Of a DNA stretch of 64,000 nucleotides, positions 30,212 through 38,427 are shown piece after piece. The translations under genes were made by a program, and so were the position numbers. A model generated the notes under the pieces. It was not told the DNA's origin. It saw only the letters and a list, made by a program, of their open reading frames with translations, and did no database searches. Within the stretch, counting starts at the first letter, position 1; each line of letters opens with the position of its first letter. This stretch comes from Umbribacter vaginalis (GTDB lineage Bacteria; Actinomycetota; Coriobacteriia; Coriobacteriales; Eggerthellaceae). The DNA lies in NCBI GenBank assembly GCA_001552935.1, contig KQ959713.1, positions 98,130-162,129 of the forward strand. Direction: 5' to 3'.

Positions 30212-30610
30212 CTACACGCGACGACGTTTACGCGGACGGCACCCATTATGAGGAACAGGTGTGCAATCTTGAATGCTGCTTACTTCCAAGCCAGCGGCCT
30301 GAAGTGAACGAACAGCAGTTTCACGACCTGAACCAGGGCCTTTTACAAAAACAGTAACTTTATGAAGACCATGCTCCATAGCTGTTTTTGCAGCAGCTTC
30401 CGCGGCCATTTGTGCCGCAAACGGTGTTGATTTACGCGAACCCTTAAAACCAACAGTTCCTGCTGACTGCCAAGAAATTACATTTCCTTGTGGGTCGGTA
30501 ATGCTCACAATTGTGTTGTTAAAAGTCGATTTGATGTGCGCAGCGCCAACGGCAATATTCTTGCGCTCGGAGCGCTTAACGCGCGCAGCTACATTTTTCT
30601 TCTGTGCCAT
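30212..30610 (-). CDS. rpsK: 30S ribosomal protein S11
   Basis: 132 residues with the S11 hallmarks: [59 protein letters not shown] and the end [18 protein letters not shown]. Complete, ten bases after rpsM. Confidence 0.98.
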   Translation of the reverse strand: MAQKKNVAARVKRSERKNIAVGAAHIKSTFNNTIVSITDPQGNVISWQSAGTVGFKGSRKSTPFAAQMAAEAAAKTAMEHGLHKVTVFVKGPGSGRETAVRSLQAAGLEVSSIQDCTPVPHNGCRPRKRRRV

Positions 30611-30620
30611 TTAGCTACCC

Positions 30621-30989
30621 CTACTTCTTCTTGCCGCCGATTTGCTTACGAGGACCTTTGCGCGTGCGCGCATTGGTGTGCGTACGCTGACCACGCACGG
30701 GTAAACCGCGACGATGGCGTAATCCTCGATAGCAGCCAATTTCCATAAGGCGCTTTACATTTTGCGATACTTCACGGTGCAAATCACCTTCAACAGTAAG
30801 GTGTGTTTGAATGTAATCGCGAAGTTTTGAGAGATCATCTTCCGTAAGGTCGTTGCAACGTAAATCAGGATTGATGCCTGTTGAAGCAAGGATCTGTTTG
30901 GAAGTGGTCAGACCAATGCCGTAGATGTAGGTTAAGCCAATCTCGACGCGTTTATCGCGAGGGAGGTCGACACCAACAAGACGAGCCAT
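30621..30989 (-). CDS. rpsM: 30S ribosomal protein S13
   Basis: 122 residues: [26 protein letters not shown], then the C-terminal [22 protein letters not shown] motif that contacts the head of 30S and tRNA. Seventeen bases after rpmJ; standard operon position. Confidence 0.98.
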   Translation of the reverse strand: MARLVGVDLPRDKRVEIGLTYIYGIGLTTSKQILASTGINPDLRCNDLTEDDLSKLRDYIQTHLTVEGDLHREVSQNVKRLMEIGCYRGLRHRRGLPVRGQRTHTNARTRKGPRKQIGGKKK

Positions 30990-31006
30990 ATACTTATCTC
31001 CTCTTC

Positions 31007-31120
31007 CTAGCCTTGACGCTGTTTATGACGCGGATTTTCGCAGATCACAAAGATCTTGCCGTGACGACGCACGATTTTGCATTTATCGCACATCTTTTTG
31101 ACCGAAGGGCGTACCTTCAT
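31007..31120 (-). CDS. rpmJ: 50S ribosomal protein L36
   Basis: A 37-residue protein read on the minus strand, [15 protein letters not shown], then [11 protein letters not shown]. The zinc ligands C-x2-C-x12-C-x4-H are all present, so it is the zinc-binding (C+) form of L36. AAAGGAA-like site just before the ATG at 31120. Lies between infA and rpsM as in most bacteria. Confidence 0.97.
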   Translation of the reverse strand: MKVRPSVKKMCDKCKIVRRHGKIFVICENPRHKQRQG

Positions 31121-31298
31121 GTTCTTTTCCTTTCGGCGTTCATACTTATTTCGTCTTACACTCACGGCCAGCCGCAGCCGAGATTTGAGCGCGCTTACAG
31201 GCGCAGGGTATATGGAATGAGCCGCAACGCATGTTCATCACGCATGCGCACAGCAACTACACTCATAGCAACATTCTAAAAACTATGAGATGTAGACC

Positions 31299-31517
31299 CT
31301 ATTTAAAGCGATACGTAATACGGCCTCTGTTAAGATCGTAAACTGAAAGCTCAACAGTTACCTTATCACCCGGAAGAATTTTGATATAATGCAAGCGCAT
31401 TTTTCCAGATATATGAGCTAAAATAGTGTGCCCATTTTCCAGTTCAACCCGAAACATTGCATTCGGCAGTGCCTCTTGCACGGTACCTTCGAGTTCAATA
31501 ACATCTTGTTTCGTCAA
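31299..31517 (-). CDS. infA: Translation initiation factor IF-1, TTG start
   Basis: 72 residues with the S1-like fold: [48 protein letters not shown] and [13 protein letters not shown]. The start codon is TTG (31517-31515) with GGAGGAG five bases upstream and no nearby ATG in frame. A TTG start may limit its translation. First gene of the infA-rpmJ-rpsM-rpsK-rpsD-rpoA-rplQ operon; 178 bases separate it from rpmJ. Confidence 0.96.
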   Translation of the reverse strand: MTKQDVIELEGTVQEALPNAMFRVELENGHTILAHISGKMRLHYIKILPGDKVTVELSVYDLNRGRITYRFK

Positions 31518-31629
31518 AAGTGCTCCTCCGTACGCTTATAGTCAGTAAGCAGCACCGTATAATGTAACACAGGATGAAATGAAAACTAAGAACTTTTTCG
31601 AGCGGTATAAAATCTTCATCATCTGCACA

Positions 31630-31762
31630 CGCTTAGCGCGGCGGCGTGGGCGCGAGTGCGGCAACGGGAACGGGTGCGGGCTCGGTGACGCGGGCACGAG
31701 AATGGGCTCGAGTACGGCATCGGGCTCGGTGACGCGGGGTCAGGAACGCGTGCACATGCGCG
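31630..31762. repeat. GC-rich quasi-repetitive spacer
   Basis: Gap between ldh and infA. The phrase CGGGCTCGGTGACGCGGG(C/T) occurs twice (about 31678 and 31722), and GGCAACGGGAACGGGTGCGGG belongs to the GCGGGAACG word family seen in other gaps. No gene. Confidence 0.65.
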
Positions 31763-32734
31763 CTACGAAACCTGCGCAATCACATCCTTTAACGTTTGTG
31801 CTGATGCGCGCAATTTCGCCAATTCTTCTTCCGAAATAGGAGCAGGCAAATGTTCTTCAATGCCGTTTATGCCCATAACACTTACAATACTCAGCGCAAC
31901 ATCACTCAATCCATACTCACCATCGAGCATGGTTGAGACGGTCATAACTGCTTTCTCATCACGCATGATAGCTTCACACAAACGTCGAACTGACGCCGCG
32001 ATGCCATAATAAGTAGCACCTTTCTTTTCGATAATAATACCTGCGCTTTTCCGTACGCGCTCTTCAATATCAGTCATCAACTGAGAAGGATTGTTGATGT
32101 TCTTATTTTTGAAGCATTCCATCAAAGGAATACCCGATACATTAGCCATGCTCCATACCGCAAATTCGCTATCGCCATGCTCACCGATAATACGCGCGTG
32201 CACATTGCGCGGATCGATATCCAAATACGAGCTTAAGATGCTTTTGAAGCGTGCACTGTCAAGAATAGTGCCCGTTCCAAATACCCGATGTGCTGGTAAA
32301 CCTGTTTCACGTGCGGCAACATACGTAAGAATGTCAACCGGATTCGATACCAAAATAAGAATGCCATCAAAAGACGTTTGATTAATGTCGTGCAAAATAC
32401 TGCGTAGAATAGCTACATTGCGTGCTACTAAATCTAAACGTGATTCACCAGGTTTTTGAGCACTACCTGCCGTAATAATACAGATGTCGGCAGTATTTAA
32501 ATCGGCGTACGACCCAGCGTATACTTCCACAGGCCCATAAAACGGCGTGCCATGCGCAATATCAAGCGCTTCACCTTCCGCTTTGTTAGCGTGAGCATCA
32601 ACAAGAGCTATTTCCGAGAACACACCGCTTTCCATAAGCGCAAACGCACAGGTAGAGCCAACAAAACCACAACCAATAACCACGGCTTTACGCGCTCGTT
32701 CAAATGTTTCTGGTTGCTTATTTACCACTGCCAT
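31763..32734 (-). CDS. ldh: L-lactate dehydrogenase
   Basis: 323 residues of the LDH/MDH family. NAD-binding fold VVIGCGFVGSTCAFALM, ITAGSAQKPGESRLDL where the Gln is the lactate/pyruvate-specificity residue (malate dehydrogenases have Arg), VSNPVDILTY, GTGTILDSARF and the catalytic GEHGDSE His. It regenerates NAD+ by reducing pyruvate. The ATG at 32734 has AAAGGAG seven bases upstream; an open extension of 26 codons has no site. Monocistronic as far as visible. Confidence 0.95.
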   Translation of the reverse strand: MAVVNKQPETFERARKAVVIGCGFVGSTCAFALMESGVFSEIALVDAHANKAEGEALDIAHGTPFYGPVEVYAGSYADLNTADICIITAGSAQKPGESRLDLVARNVAILRSILHDINQTSFDGILILVSNPVDILTYVAARETGLPAHRVFGTGTILDSARFKSILSSYLDIDPRNVHARIIGEHGDSEFAVWSMANVSGIPLMECFKNKNINNPSQLMTDIEERVRKSAGIIIEKKGATYYGIAASVRRLCEAIMRDEKAVMTVSTMLDGEYGLSDVALSIVSVMGINGIEEHLPAPISEEELAKLRASAQTLKDVIAQVS

Positions 32735-33240
32735 ACTAATCTCCTTTGCGCTGAACAGGTGTTCTTGCGCCTGCTGCTTGTTGCACGATACATATTTATG
32801 TAAGTATACCAAGAATCATAACACGCACATACAAGGATTTAAGCGTTACGCATCGAAGCAGAGGAGCTATGCGTTTGCTTTCTGGTGGGGTGTTTCCTGA
32901 TGGGGTACTTAAGTTGTTTCCTCGTGGGGTGTTTCCTGGTGGGGTGCTTAGGTTGTTTCCTAGTGGGGTGTTTCCTGGTGGACCGTTTGGGGTGTTTCCT
33001 ATTTGATTGCTTAAGCTCTCACGCGATACCTTATGTTTTGCTTAAGCTCTCACGTGAAAATAATGATTTTTTTCAGATGAAAGCATAAGAAATGCCGTAA
33101 AGTCGTATCCTATACAGTTGGTTTTGCACACGTGCCGAACCCGTTTTGGCGAGCAATTGTGTTACGCGTTAACGCATATTGATCAACAATGACCGAAATT
33201 TTACGTATCAAAACAAAGCCAAGGGGGGCTTGACACGTTT
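32735..33240. other. Divergent gap between ldh and the dlt operon
   Basis: Contains three 39-bp tandem units (32884-33000), a 17-bp direct repeat TTGCTTAAGCTCTCACG at 33007-33023 and 33038-33054, and a ten-base palindrome GCGTTAACGC (33166-33175) about 70 bases before dltA that could bind a regulator. No promoter is clear enough to name. Confidence 0.5.
32884..33000. repeat. Three tandem 39-bp units
   Basis: Units start at 32884, 32923 and 32962; each begins [GCA]GTGGGGTGTTTCCT and ends GTTTCCT, with most changes in the middle of the third. Because 39 is divisible by three, the plus strand from 32885 can be read as a 67-residue peptide of 13-residue periods rich in G-C-F-L-V, starting at GTG. 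There is no ribosome site, so I treat it as a DNA repeat rather than a gene. Confidence 0.9.
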
Positions 33241-35244
33241 ATGGATACTACTGTTCAAAGCGAAAAGTGCAGTTTATCGAATGAATTTCTGTATGCAGTA
33301 GCGCGCTATGCGCTTGAACAACCAACACGCATTGCCTATCGCATAGACAACTGGTCGTTTAGCTATGGCGAAATTTGGCGTCTTTCAAGCCGTATTAAAT
33401 ACGCTCTTGAACGGCAAAAAGGTATCGCAAGTCCTCATCAATATACAAGTGAAGAATATGAGAATCTCAACGTTGAGCCGTGGCTTATGCGTTTGGAAGA
33501 AAGCGATGGAGTTGGTTGCGGTGTTGGCGCTGGCCGCACTGGTGGCGCCGCTTTTGATGCCGCTTCTGGTACCGCTGAGCAGGCACAAGCGCGGGAATGC
33601 AGCCAGGACGCTGCGGAAGCGCCAAGCAACAACAAGCCTGCAAACTGCGGCAATGACCCTGCAAGTAGCGCAAATGCCGCCAGCGATGGCAGCAACACGC
33701 GCTCTCCCTACATCGTATATGGCCATAAATCACCGCTCATGATAGCCAGTTTTCTGGCATGTTTGCGCAGTGGCCATGCCTTTGTACCGGTAGATTCTGA
33801 ACTGCCTGCATCGCGTGTACTTGACATTTACCAACAAATAGACAACTCACACGTTATTGCAACACTTCCCCTGCCAGAACAAATTACGCAACAACTGGGA
33901 CGCAAGCATATATATAATGCACACGAGATGAGCGTGATTCTTGCTGATGATGTATGCAACAACGAAAACGGCAATGCGAGCGAAAGTACAGCAGACGCCG
34001 CAAACACCGCAAACGATGATGCCGCACATGCCAACACAAACACCAACACAAACGACACGTCTTCCCCGCAAAACGTCTCCCCTACCTGCAACAACTCCCT
34101 AGAAGCTCTTGTGAGGAAAGAAGGAGCACAATGGGTTCAAGGCGAAGACACGCAATACATTATTTTCACGTCTGGCTCTACTGGCAAGCCAAAAGGTATT
34201 GAAGTAAGCGCGCGCAATGTTGGAAATTTCATGCGCTGGATGCATACATTTCCTGCTGTAAGCGATGCAAACGCAGTATTTCTTGATCAGGCGCCCTACT
34301 CATTTGACTTATCGGAATACCAAGTAGTTGGTGCGCTTACAACAGGCGGTTGTTTATATGCCATCAGCTCGGAGGTAACGCATAACTACCAGCAGCTGTT
34401 CGCAGCACTGAAAAGCTCGCACATCAACGTGTGGATTTCTACACCATCGTTTGCTGATATGTGCCTCGTTGACCCTTCGTTTGACCATAACTTACTGCCC
34501 GATGTGCAGTTGTTCTTATTCTGTGGCGAAACGCTGCGTTGCAAAACTGCACGTCAATTGCTTGATCGCTTTCCCAATGTACGCGTTGCTAATACCTATG
34601 GACCAACAGAATCGACTGTTGCTGTTACCTATTGTGAAATTTCTCGCGCACAAGCAGATGCCAACACACCCCTTCCTGTTGGTTTTGCGCGTGAAGGAAC
34701 TACTATTTACATTGTGTCGCACGATACAGGAAAACCTGTGTGCGCTGGCGTGGAGGGTGAAATTGTTATCGTAGGCGATACGGTTGCCAAAGGTTATTAT
34801 CACAATCCTGAAAAAACACATGCAGCATTTAGCGCATGCTTACCACTTGATAAGCACACGCGTGCTTACCGCACTGGCGATAACGGACACCTTGATGAAC
34901 AGGGATGTTTATATTTTGGCGGACGTATTGATAATCTCGTCAAAGTAAACGGATTTCGCATTGAACTGGGCGATATTGAACGTAACCTCGACGAATTGCC
35001 GCTTATTGCGCAATCTGCAGTTATTCCTGTAGTAAAAGATGAGCGCATCAAAAGCTTGCGAGCGTATGTTGTGCTTGATGGATCATATTCGTGCGAGAAT
35101 AGTTTTACTACCGTTAAAGAAATAAAACGGCTTCTTGGGGAGAAAATTCCTCCTTATATGATTCCTCATTCGTTTAAAATTCTTAATGAAATGCCTTTAA
35201 CTGCTAATGCTAAAATTGATAGAAAAGCGCTTAAAGCGTTATAG
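33241..35244 (+). CDS. dltA: D-alanine--carrier-protein ligase with two low-complexity inserts
   Basis: ANL enzyme that adenylates D-Ala and loads it on DltC. Motifs: YIIFTSGSTGKPKGIEVS (P-loop), NTYGPTESTVAVTY, YRTGDNGHLDEQGCLYFGGRIDNLVKVNGFRIELGDIE in pieces, and the final catalytic Lys in LTANAKIDRKAL. DltA is normally about 505 residues; this one is 667. The surplus lies in two spots: about residues 85-160 (Gly/Ala/Cys/Asn/Ser-rich) and 240-285 (Asn/Thr/Ala/Asp-rich). Both flank the SPYIVYGHKSPLMIASFLACLRSG segment, which is intact. Start ATG lies 13 bases after AAGGGG. Leads the operon dltA-B-C-D1-X-D2. Confidence 0.92.
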   Translation: MDTTVQSEKCSLSNEFLYAVARYALEQPTRIAYRIDNWSFSYGEIWRLSSRIKYALERQKGIASPHQYTSEEYENLNVEPWLMRLEESDGVGCGVGAGRTGGAAFDAASGTAEQAQARECSQDAAEAPSNNKPANCGNDPASSANAASDGSNTRSPYIVYGHKSPLMIASFLACLRSGHAFVPVDSELPASRVLDIYQQIDNSHVIATLPLPEQITQQLGRKHIYNAHEMSVILADDVCNNENGNASESTADAANTANDDAAHANTNTNTNDTSSPQNVSPTCNNSLEALVRKEGAQWVQGEDTQYIIFTSGSTGKPKGIEVSARNVGNFMRWMHTFPAVSDANAVFLDQAPYSFDLSEYQVVGALTTGGCLYAISSEVTHNYQQLFAALKSSHINVWISTPSFADMCLVDPSFDHNLLPDVQLFLFCGETLRCKTARQLLDRFPNVRVANTYGPTESTVAVTYCEISRAQADANTPLPVGFAREGTTIYIVSHDTGKPVCAGVEGEIVIVGDTVAKGYYHNPEKTHAAFSACLPLDKHTRAYRTGDNGHLDEQGCLYFGGRIDNLVKVNGFRIELGDIERNLDELPLIAQSAVIPVVKDERIKSLRAYVVLDGSYSCENSFTTVKEIKRLLGEKIPPYMIPHSFKILNEMPLTANAKIDRKALKAL

Positions 35245-35268
35245 AGAGCAAAGGATTAGAAACGAACG

Positions 35269-36456
35269 ATGTCTTTTTACGACGATCCCATTTTCTTCCC
35301 TCTAAGCTTAGGGGTAGCGCTGATAGCAGGAATTATTGGAGCATTTGAAAAGCCTATCAGGCCGTTTGGCTGTTTTGCAACACTGGTGTTTATGGTGTTG
35401 CTCTTTTATAAAACTCCTATTCAAGCTGCTTCTATTGTATTTTTCCTTGTTTTAAGCACCATCGCAAGTTTCTGGTTGCTACGAAAAAGCACGTCAAAGC
35501 TGCGTTTTGTAATAGCGCTTATCGCAACGCTTGCACCTCTTGTTGTGTTTAAAATTACCGAAACAACGCATCTGAATTTACTTGGGTTTATTGGTATTTC
35601 ATACCTTACATTCAAAGCAGTACAAACCGTTATTGAAATTCACGATGGCTTAATTAAGCAGATGAGCCTTGTTGACTACCTGTACTTTTTGCTTTTCTTC
35701 CCCACTATTATATCGGGACCTATTGACCGTTCAAGGCGTTTTTACGACGACTTACACACTACCTTGTCGCGCCACGACTACGGACTGCTGTTTTGCAAAG
35801 GCTTGCTACTGTTTGGTGCAGGATTTATCTATAAAGAAGTATTTGGCACCTTTGCACACTCGTTTGCAACAATTGGGCCGCTGCCAAACGATATTGTAAG
35901 TCAAGCAGAATGGCTCTATAACATTGCAGCCCAAATTAAAGATGCATGGGCATACAGCTTTTATTTGTTCTTCGATTTCGCAGGATATTCGCTGATGGCT
36001 ATGGGTTTAAGTTATTGTTTTGGCGTTAAAACACCCCGCAACTTCAAAGCGCCTTTTGCAGCACTGAACATTAAAGACTTCTGGAACCGCTGGCATATCA
36101 CGCTTTCATTTTGGCTGCGCGACTTTGTTTTCATGCGCTTTGTGCGTTTTTCCCTGAAGCATAAATGGTTTAACAAAAACCGTCTTGCCATTTCAGAAAC
36201 AGGATATATCCTTAACATGACGCTTATGGGCATGTGGCACGGACTTAGCGTAAGCTACATTGCCTACGGCGTATATCATGGCGTTTTACTTGCTATAACA
36301 GAGCTTTGGCAACGCACTACTTTTCATAAGAAACATAAAAACGCTTGGTGGTATAAATTTATTACCTGGGGATTTACTATTAACCTTGTTGTATTTGGAT
36401 TTGCGCTGTTTTCCGACCAAATTGCGCAAGTAATGAAAGGATTGTTGAAGCTATGA
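35269..36456 (+). CDS. dltB: D-alanyl transfer protein DltB (MBOAT)
   Basis: 395-residue membrane-bound O-acyltransferase with about eleven hydrophobic segments. Conserved features: ISYLTFKAVQTVIEIHDG, FFPTIISGPIDRSRRF, FWNRWHITLSFWLRDFVFMR, and the catalytic His in MGMWHGLSVSYIAYGVYHG. It moves D-Ala from DltC across the membrane toward teichoic acid. It overlaps dltC by four bases (ATGA), so translation is coupled. Confidence 0.95.
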   Translation: MSFYDDPIFFPLSLGVALIAGIIGAFEKPIRPFGCFATLVFMVLLFYKTPIQAASIVFFLVLSTIASFWLLRKSTSKLRFVIALIATLAPLVVFKITETTHLNLLGFIGISYLTFKAVQTVIEIHDGLIKQMSLVDYLYFLLFFPTIISGPIDRSRRFYDDLHTTLSRHDYGLLFCKGLLLFGAGFIYKEVFGTFAHSFATIGPLPNDIVSQAEWLYNIAAQIKDAWAYSFYLFFDFAGYSLMAMGLSYCFGVKTPRNFKAPFAALNIKDFWNRWHITLSFWLRDFVFMRFVRFSLKHKWFNKNRLAISETGYILNMTLMGMWHGLSVSYIAYGVYHGVLLAITELWQRTTFHKKHKNAWWYKFITWGFTINLVVFGFALFSDQIAQVMKGLLKL

Positions 36457-36707
36457 GCGCCTATACCCATGAAGAAGTAGAAGCAAAACTCCTTGATATG
36501 CTTGAAGAAGTATGCGACAGCGACGAAGTGCGCACGCATCGCGATGAAGATTTGTTTGAGCTGGGTCTTCTTGATTCGATGGCCGCTGTTGAACTGCTTG
36601 TTGATATTGAAGATACCTTTGGCGTGTCAATAGCGCCAACTGAAGTAGAACGTGAAGAGATGAACACCGTAAACTTGATTATTCACCAAGTAGAAATTAG
36701 GTTATAG
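36453..36707 (+). CDS. dltC: D-alanyl carrier protein
   Basis: 84-residue acyl carrier. The phosphopantetheine attachment Ser is in FELGLLDSMAAVELLVDIED; the protein is acidic and four-helical in pattern. It carries D-Ala as a thioester from DltA to DltB. Start overlaps the dltB stop; dltD1 begins three bases after its stop. Confidence 0.96.
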   Translation: MSAYTHEEVEAKLLDMLEEVCDSDEVRTHRDEDLFELGLLDSMAAVELLVDIEDTFGVSIAPTEVEREEMNTVNLIIHQVEIRL

Positions 36708-36710
36708 CGC

Positions 36711-38051
36711 ATGAACGATGCCACCTCTTCGGCTCAGCAACATACTTTGCGCCCTTGGACACTCGGACGCGGAATAATTCTTGGCCTGATCGCTTTAGCG
36801 ATATGTATACTTGCCATTCCTTCGCTATTGCCGCGCCTGGACGACAACGACCCAAACCTCATTTACAACTACCTGTACTCGCAGGAAAAGTCGCGCTCGG
36901 TAGACATGACGCGCGCTACTGAGGAGCCTGACAGCTACCTTACATTTGGAACATCAGAGTTTTTCTTTAAGAAAGATGCTACGCTCAGTGTACCTGCGTG
37001 CATGTTTGGAGAACACAACTGCGGCATCGACTTGAATTTGATAGGCGTTGCAAACGATCAATCACTCAATCAAGGTGTTGCCATGGGCGCATTTCGCCGT
37101 GCTTCGCTTCACGATAAAGCAATTTTTATTGTCTCGCCGCAATGGTTTTTCCGCAAAAATGGCGGGCAAGATGGCATGGCAAATCAGTTTTCTTTTATGC
37201 TCTACCGCGACTTTTTGAAAAATAAGCGCATTTCAGATGCTTCGCGCGCCTACTTAAAAGAACGCTTAAGCGAGTTTTCAAAAATTATTAGCCCGCAGAT
37301 GATTAACGCTGCAAACCCTGCTACTCCCCTTGATGCCGTAAATGGCTTGCTTATGACCTATCGCGAGCAACTTGCACTGCGCTTCAACAAGCCACGCATT
37401 GTAGCAGGTGCTATTGAGCGTACCGATGAGAAGAAAAGCACACAAGCTCCTTATGAACCAAACTGGAATGCCGCTATTGAAAACGGCATACAGGAAGGTG
37501 ATGCTCAAGCAACAACCAATCCGTTTGGTATTGAGGATCGAGCTTATGCTGATCATAAAGATGATACAGCTGAACTGCTCCAAACGTTCAAGAACGCCGA
37601 TAAAGAATACAGCGACTTTACGTGGGCTTTAAATGTTGCGAAAGAATCAGGTTACGAATTGTTGGTAGTTATCTTGCCTGTTAAAGGAACGTGGTACGAT
37701 TACCAAGGCGTAAAGCAAAGCGATAGACTTGATTACTACCAAAAAATACGTAGTATATGCGATAAGGCGCGTATTTCATATGCCGATTTTTCAAGCTTTG
37801 AGTACGAAAAGTATTTTTTGCTTGATACGTATCATCCTGGATGGACAGGTTGGGTGCGCATTAATAATGCAATTTACGATTTTATACACGATACACCCGA
37901 TGCGTACCTAGGCGGATATAAATATGGAACTGCTGCTGGTGCAGCCGCGTTAAATGATAAAGGTATACAGCGCATGAAGCGTGATGAAGCGGAAGCAAAA
38001 ACGCTTACCGCACGCAATCCGCTGCTGAGCGAAACTGCCAACTTGCCGTAA
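36711..38051 (+). CDS. dltD: DltD, first copy
   Basis: 446 residues. An N-terminal membrane anchor (residues about 22-43) leads to an extracellular SGNH-like esterase domain. The catalytic Ser is in YLTFGTSEFF and the distal Asp/His pair in DTYHPGWTGWVRINNAIYDF. DltD finishes D-Ala transfer to lipoteichoic acid outside the cell. It shares closely similar ends (YLGGYKYG, G-A-A-A, Q-R-M-K) with the second copy, showing duplication. Follows dltC directly. Confidence 0.93.
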   Translation: MNDATSSAQQHTLRPWTLGRGIILGLIALAICILAIPSLLPRLDDNDPNLIYNYLYSQEKSRSVDMTRATEEPDSYLTFGTSEFFFKKDATLSVPACMFGEHNCGIDLNLIGVANDQSLNQGVAMGAFRRASLHDKAIFIVSPQWFFRKNGGQDGMANQFSFMLYRDFLKNKRISDASRAYLKERLSEFSKIISPQMINAANPATPLDAVNGLLMTYREQLALRFNKPRIVAGAIERTDEKKSTQAPYEPNWNAAIENGIQEGDAQATTNPFGIEDRAYADHKDDTAELLQTFKNADKEYSDFTWALNVAKESGYELLVVILPVKGTWYDYQGVKQSDRLDYYQKIRSICDKARISYADFSSFEYEKYFLLDTYHPGWTGWVRINNAIYDFIHDTPDAYLGGYKYGTAAGAAALNDKGIQRMKRDEAEAKTLTARNPLLSETANLP

Positions 38052-38220
38052 GACGCAGGATGTTAAGGGCAGGTTCATAAGGTCTGGTTCGCGAATTGCG
38101 GAGGACACGTTCTTGTGAACACGTTCGCTGATTTCATGGGTTGCGTTCTTATGGGCAATTTCATAAGAGCAGCTTTGCATCATGTACGTATCGACCCTTA
38201 TACATGTGAAAGGACACGTT

Positions 38221-38406
38221 ATGGCACATAAGGTAACATTCTTAAACCGTGTAAGCGGCAGCGTAGCCAGCTTTTTCCTGCGTCATCAGCTGTTATTGTC
38301 GCTTGTATGCGCTGTTGGTGTATTTGTTCTGGGCTTATTTACCTACTGGTTTATTGTATTTTCAGGATTTTTTGTATCTGTGCAAACCATCTATGCAGGA
38401 TTTTAG
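38221..38406 (+). CDS. Small membrane protein, candidate DltX
   Basis: 61 residues: MAHKVTFLNRVSGS, a polar start with F-F-L-R-H, one or two hydrophobic segments (about 26-50), and the C-terminus V-Q-T-I-Y-A-G-F. The ATG at 38221 has AAAGGA six bases upstream. DltX proteins are small single-pass Dlt components of Gram-positives ending in a conserved F-I-Y-N-E-F-type motif whose Tyr takes part in D-Ala relay. The I-Y-x-x-F-COOH ending here fits that, and no other DltX is seen. It lies between the two dltD copies rather than before dltA. The identity is inferred from size, place and the last five residues. Confidence 0.6.
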   Translation: MAHKVTFLNRVSGSVASFFLRHQLLLSLVCAVGVFVLGLFTYWFIVFSGFFVSVQTIYAGF

Positions 38407-38427
38407 CCGAAAGCGTATCTTATATAT

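Noticed and set aside
32885..33088. Cys-rich 67-residue peptide coded by the 39-bp repeats
   Set aside because: GTG start without a ribosome site; periodicity comes from the DNA repeat.
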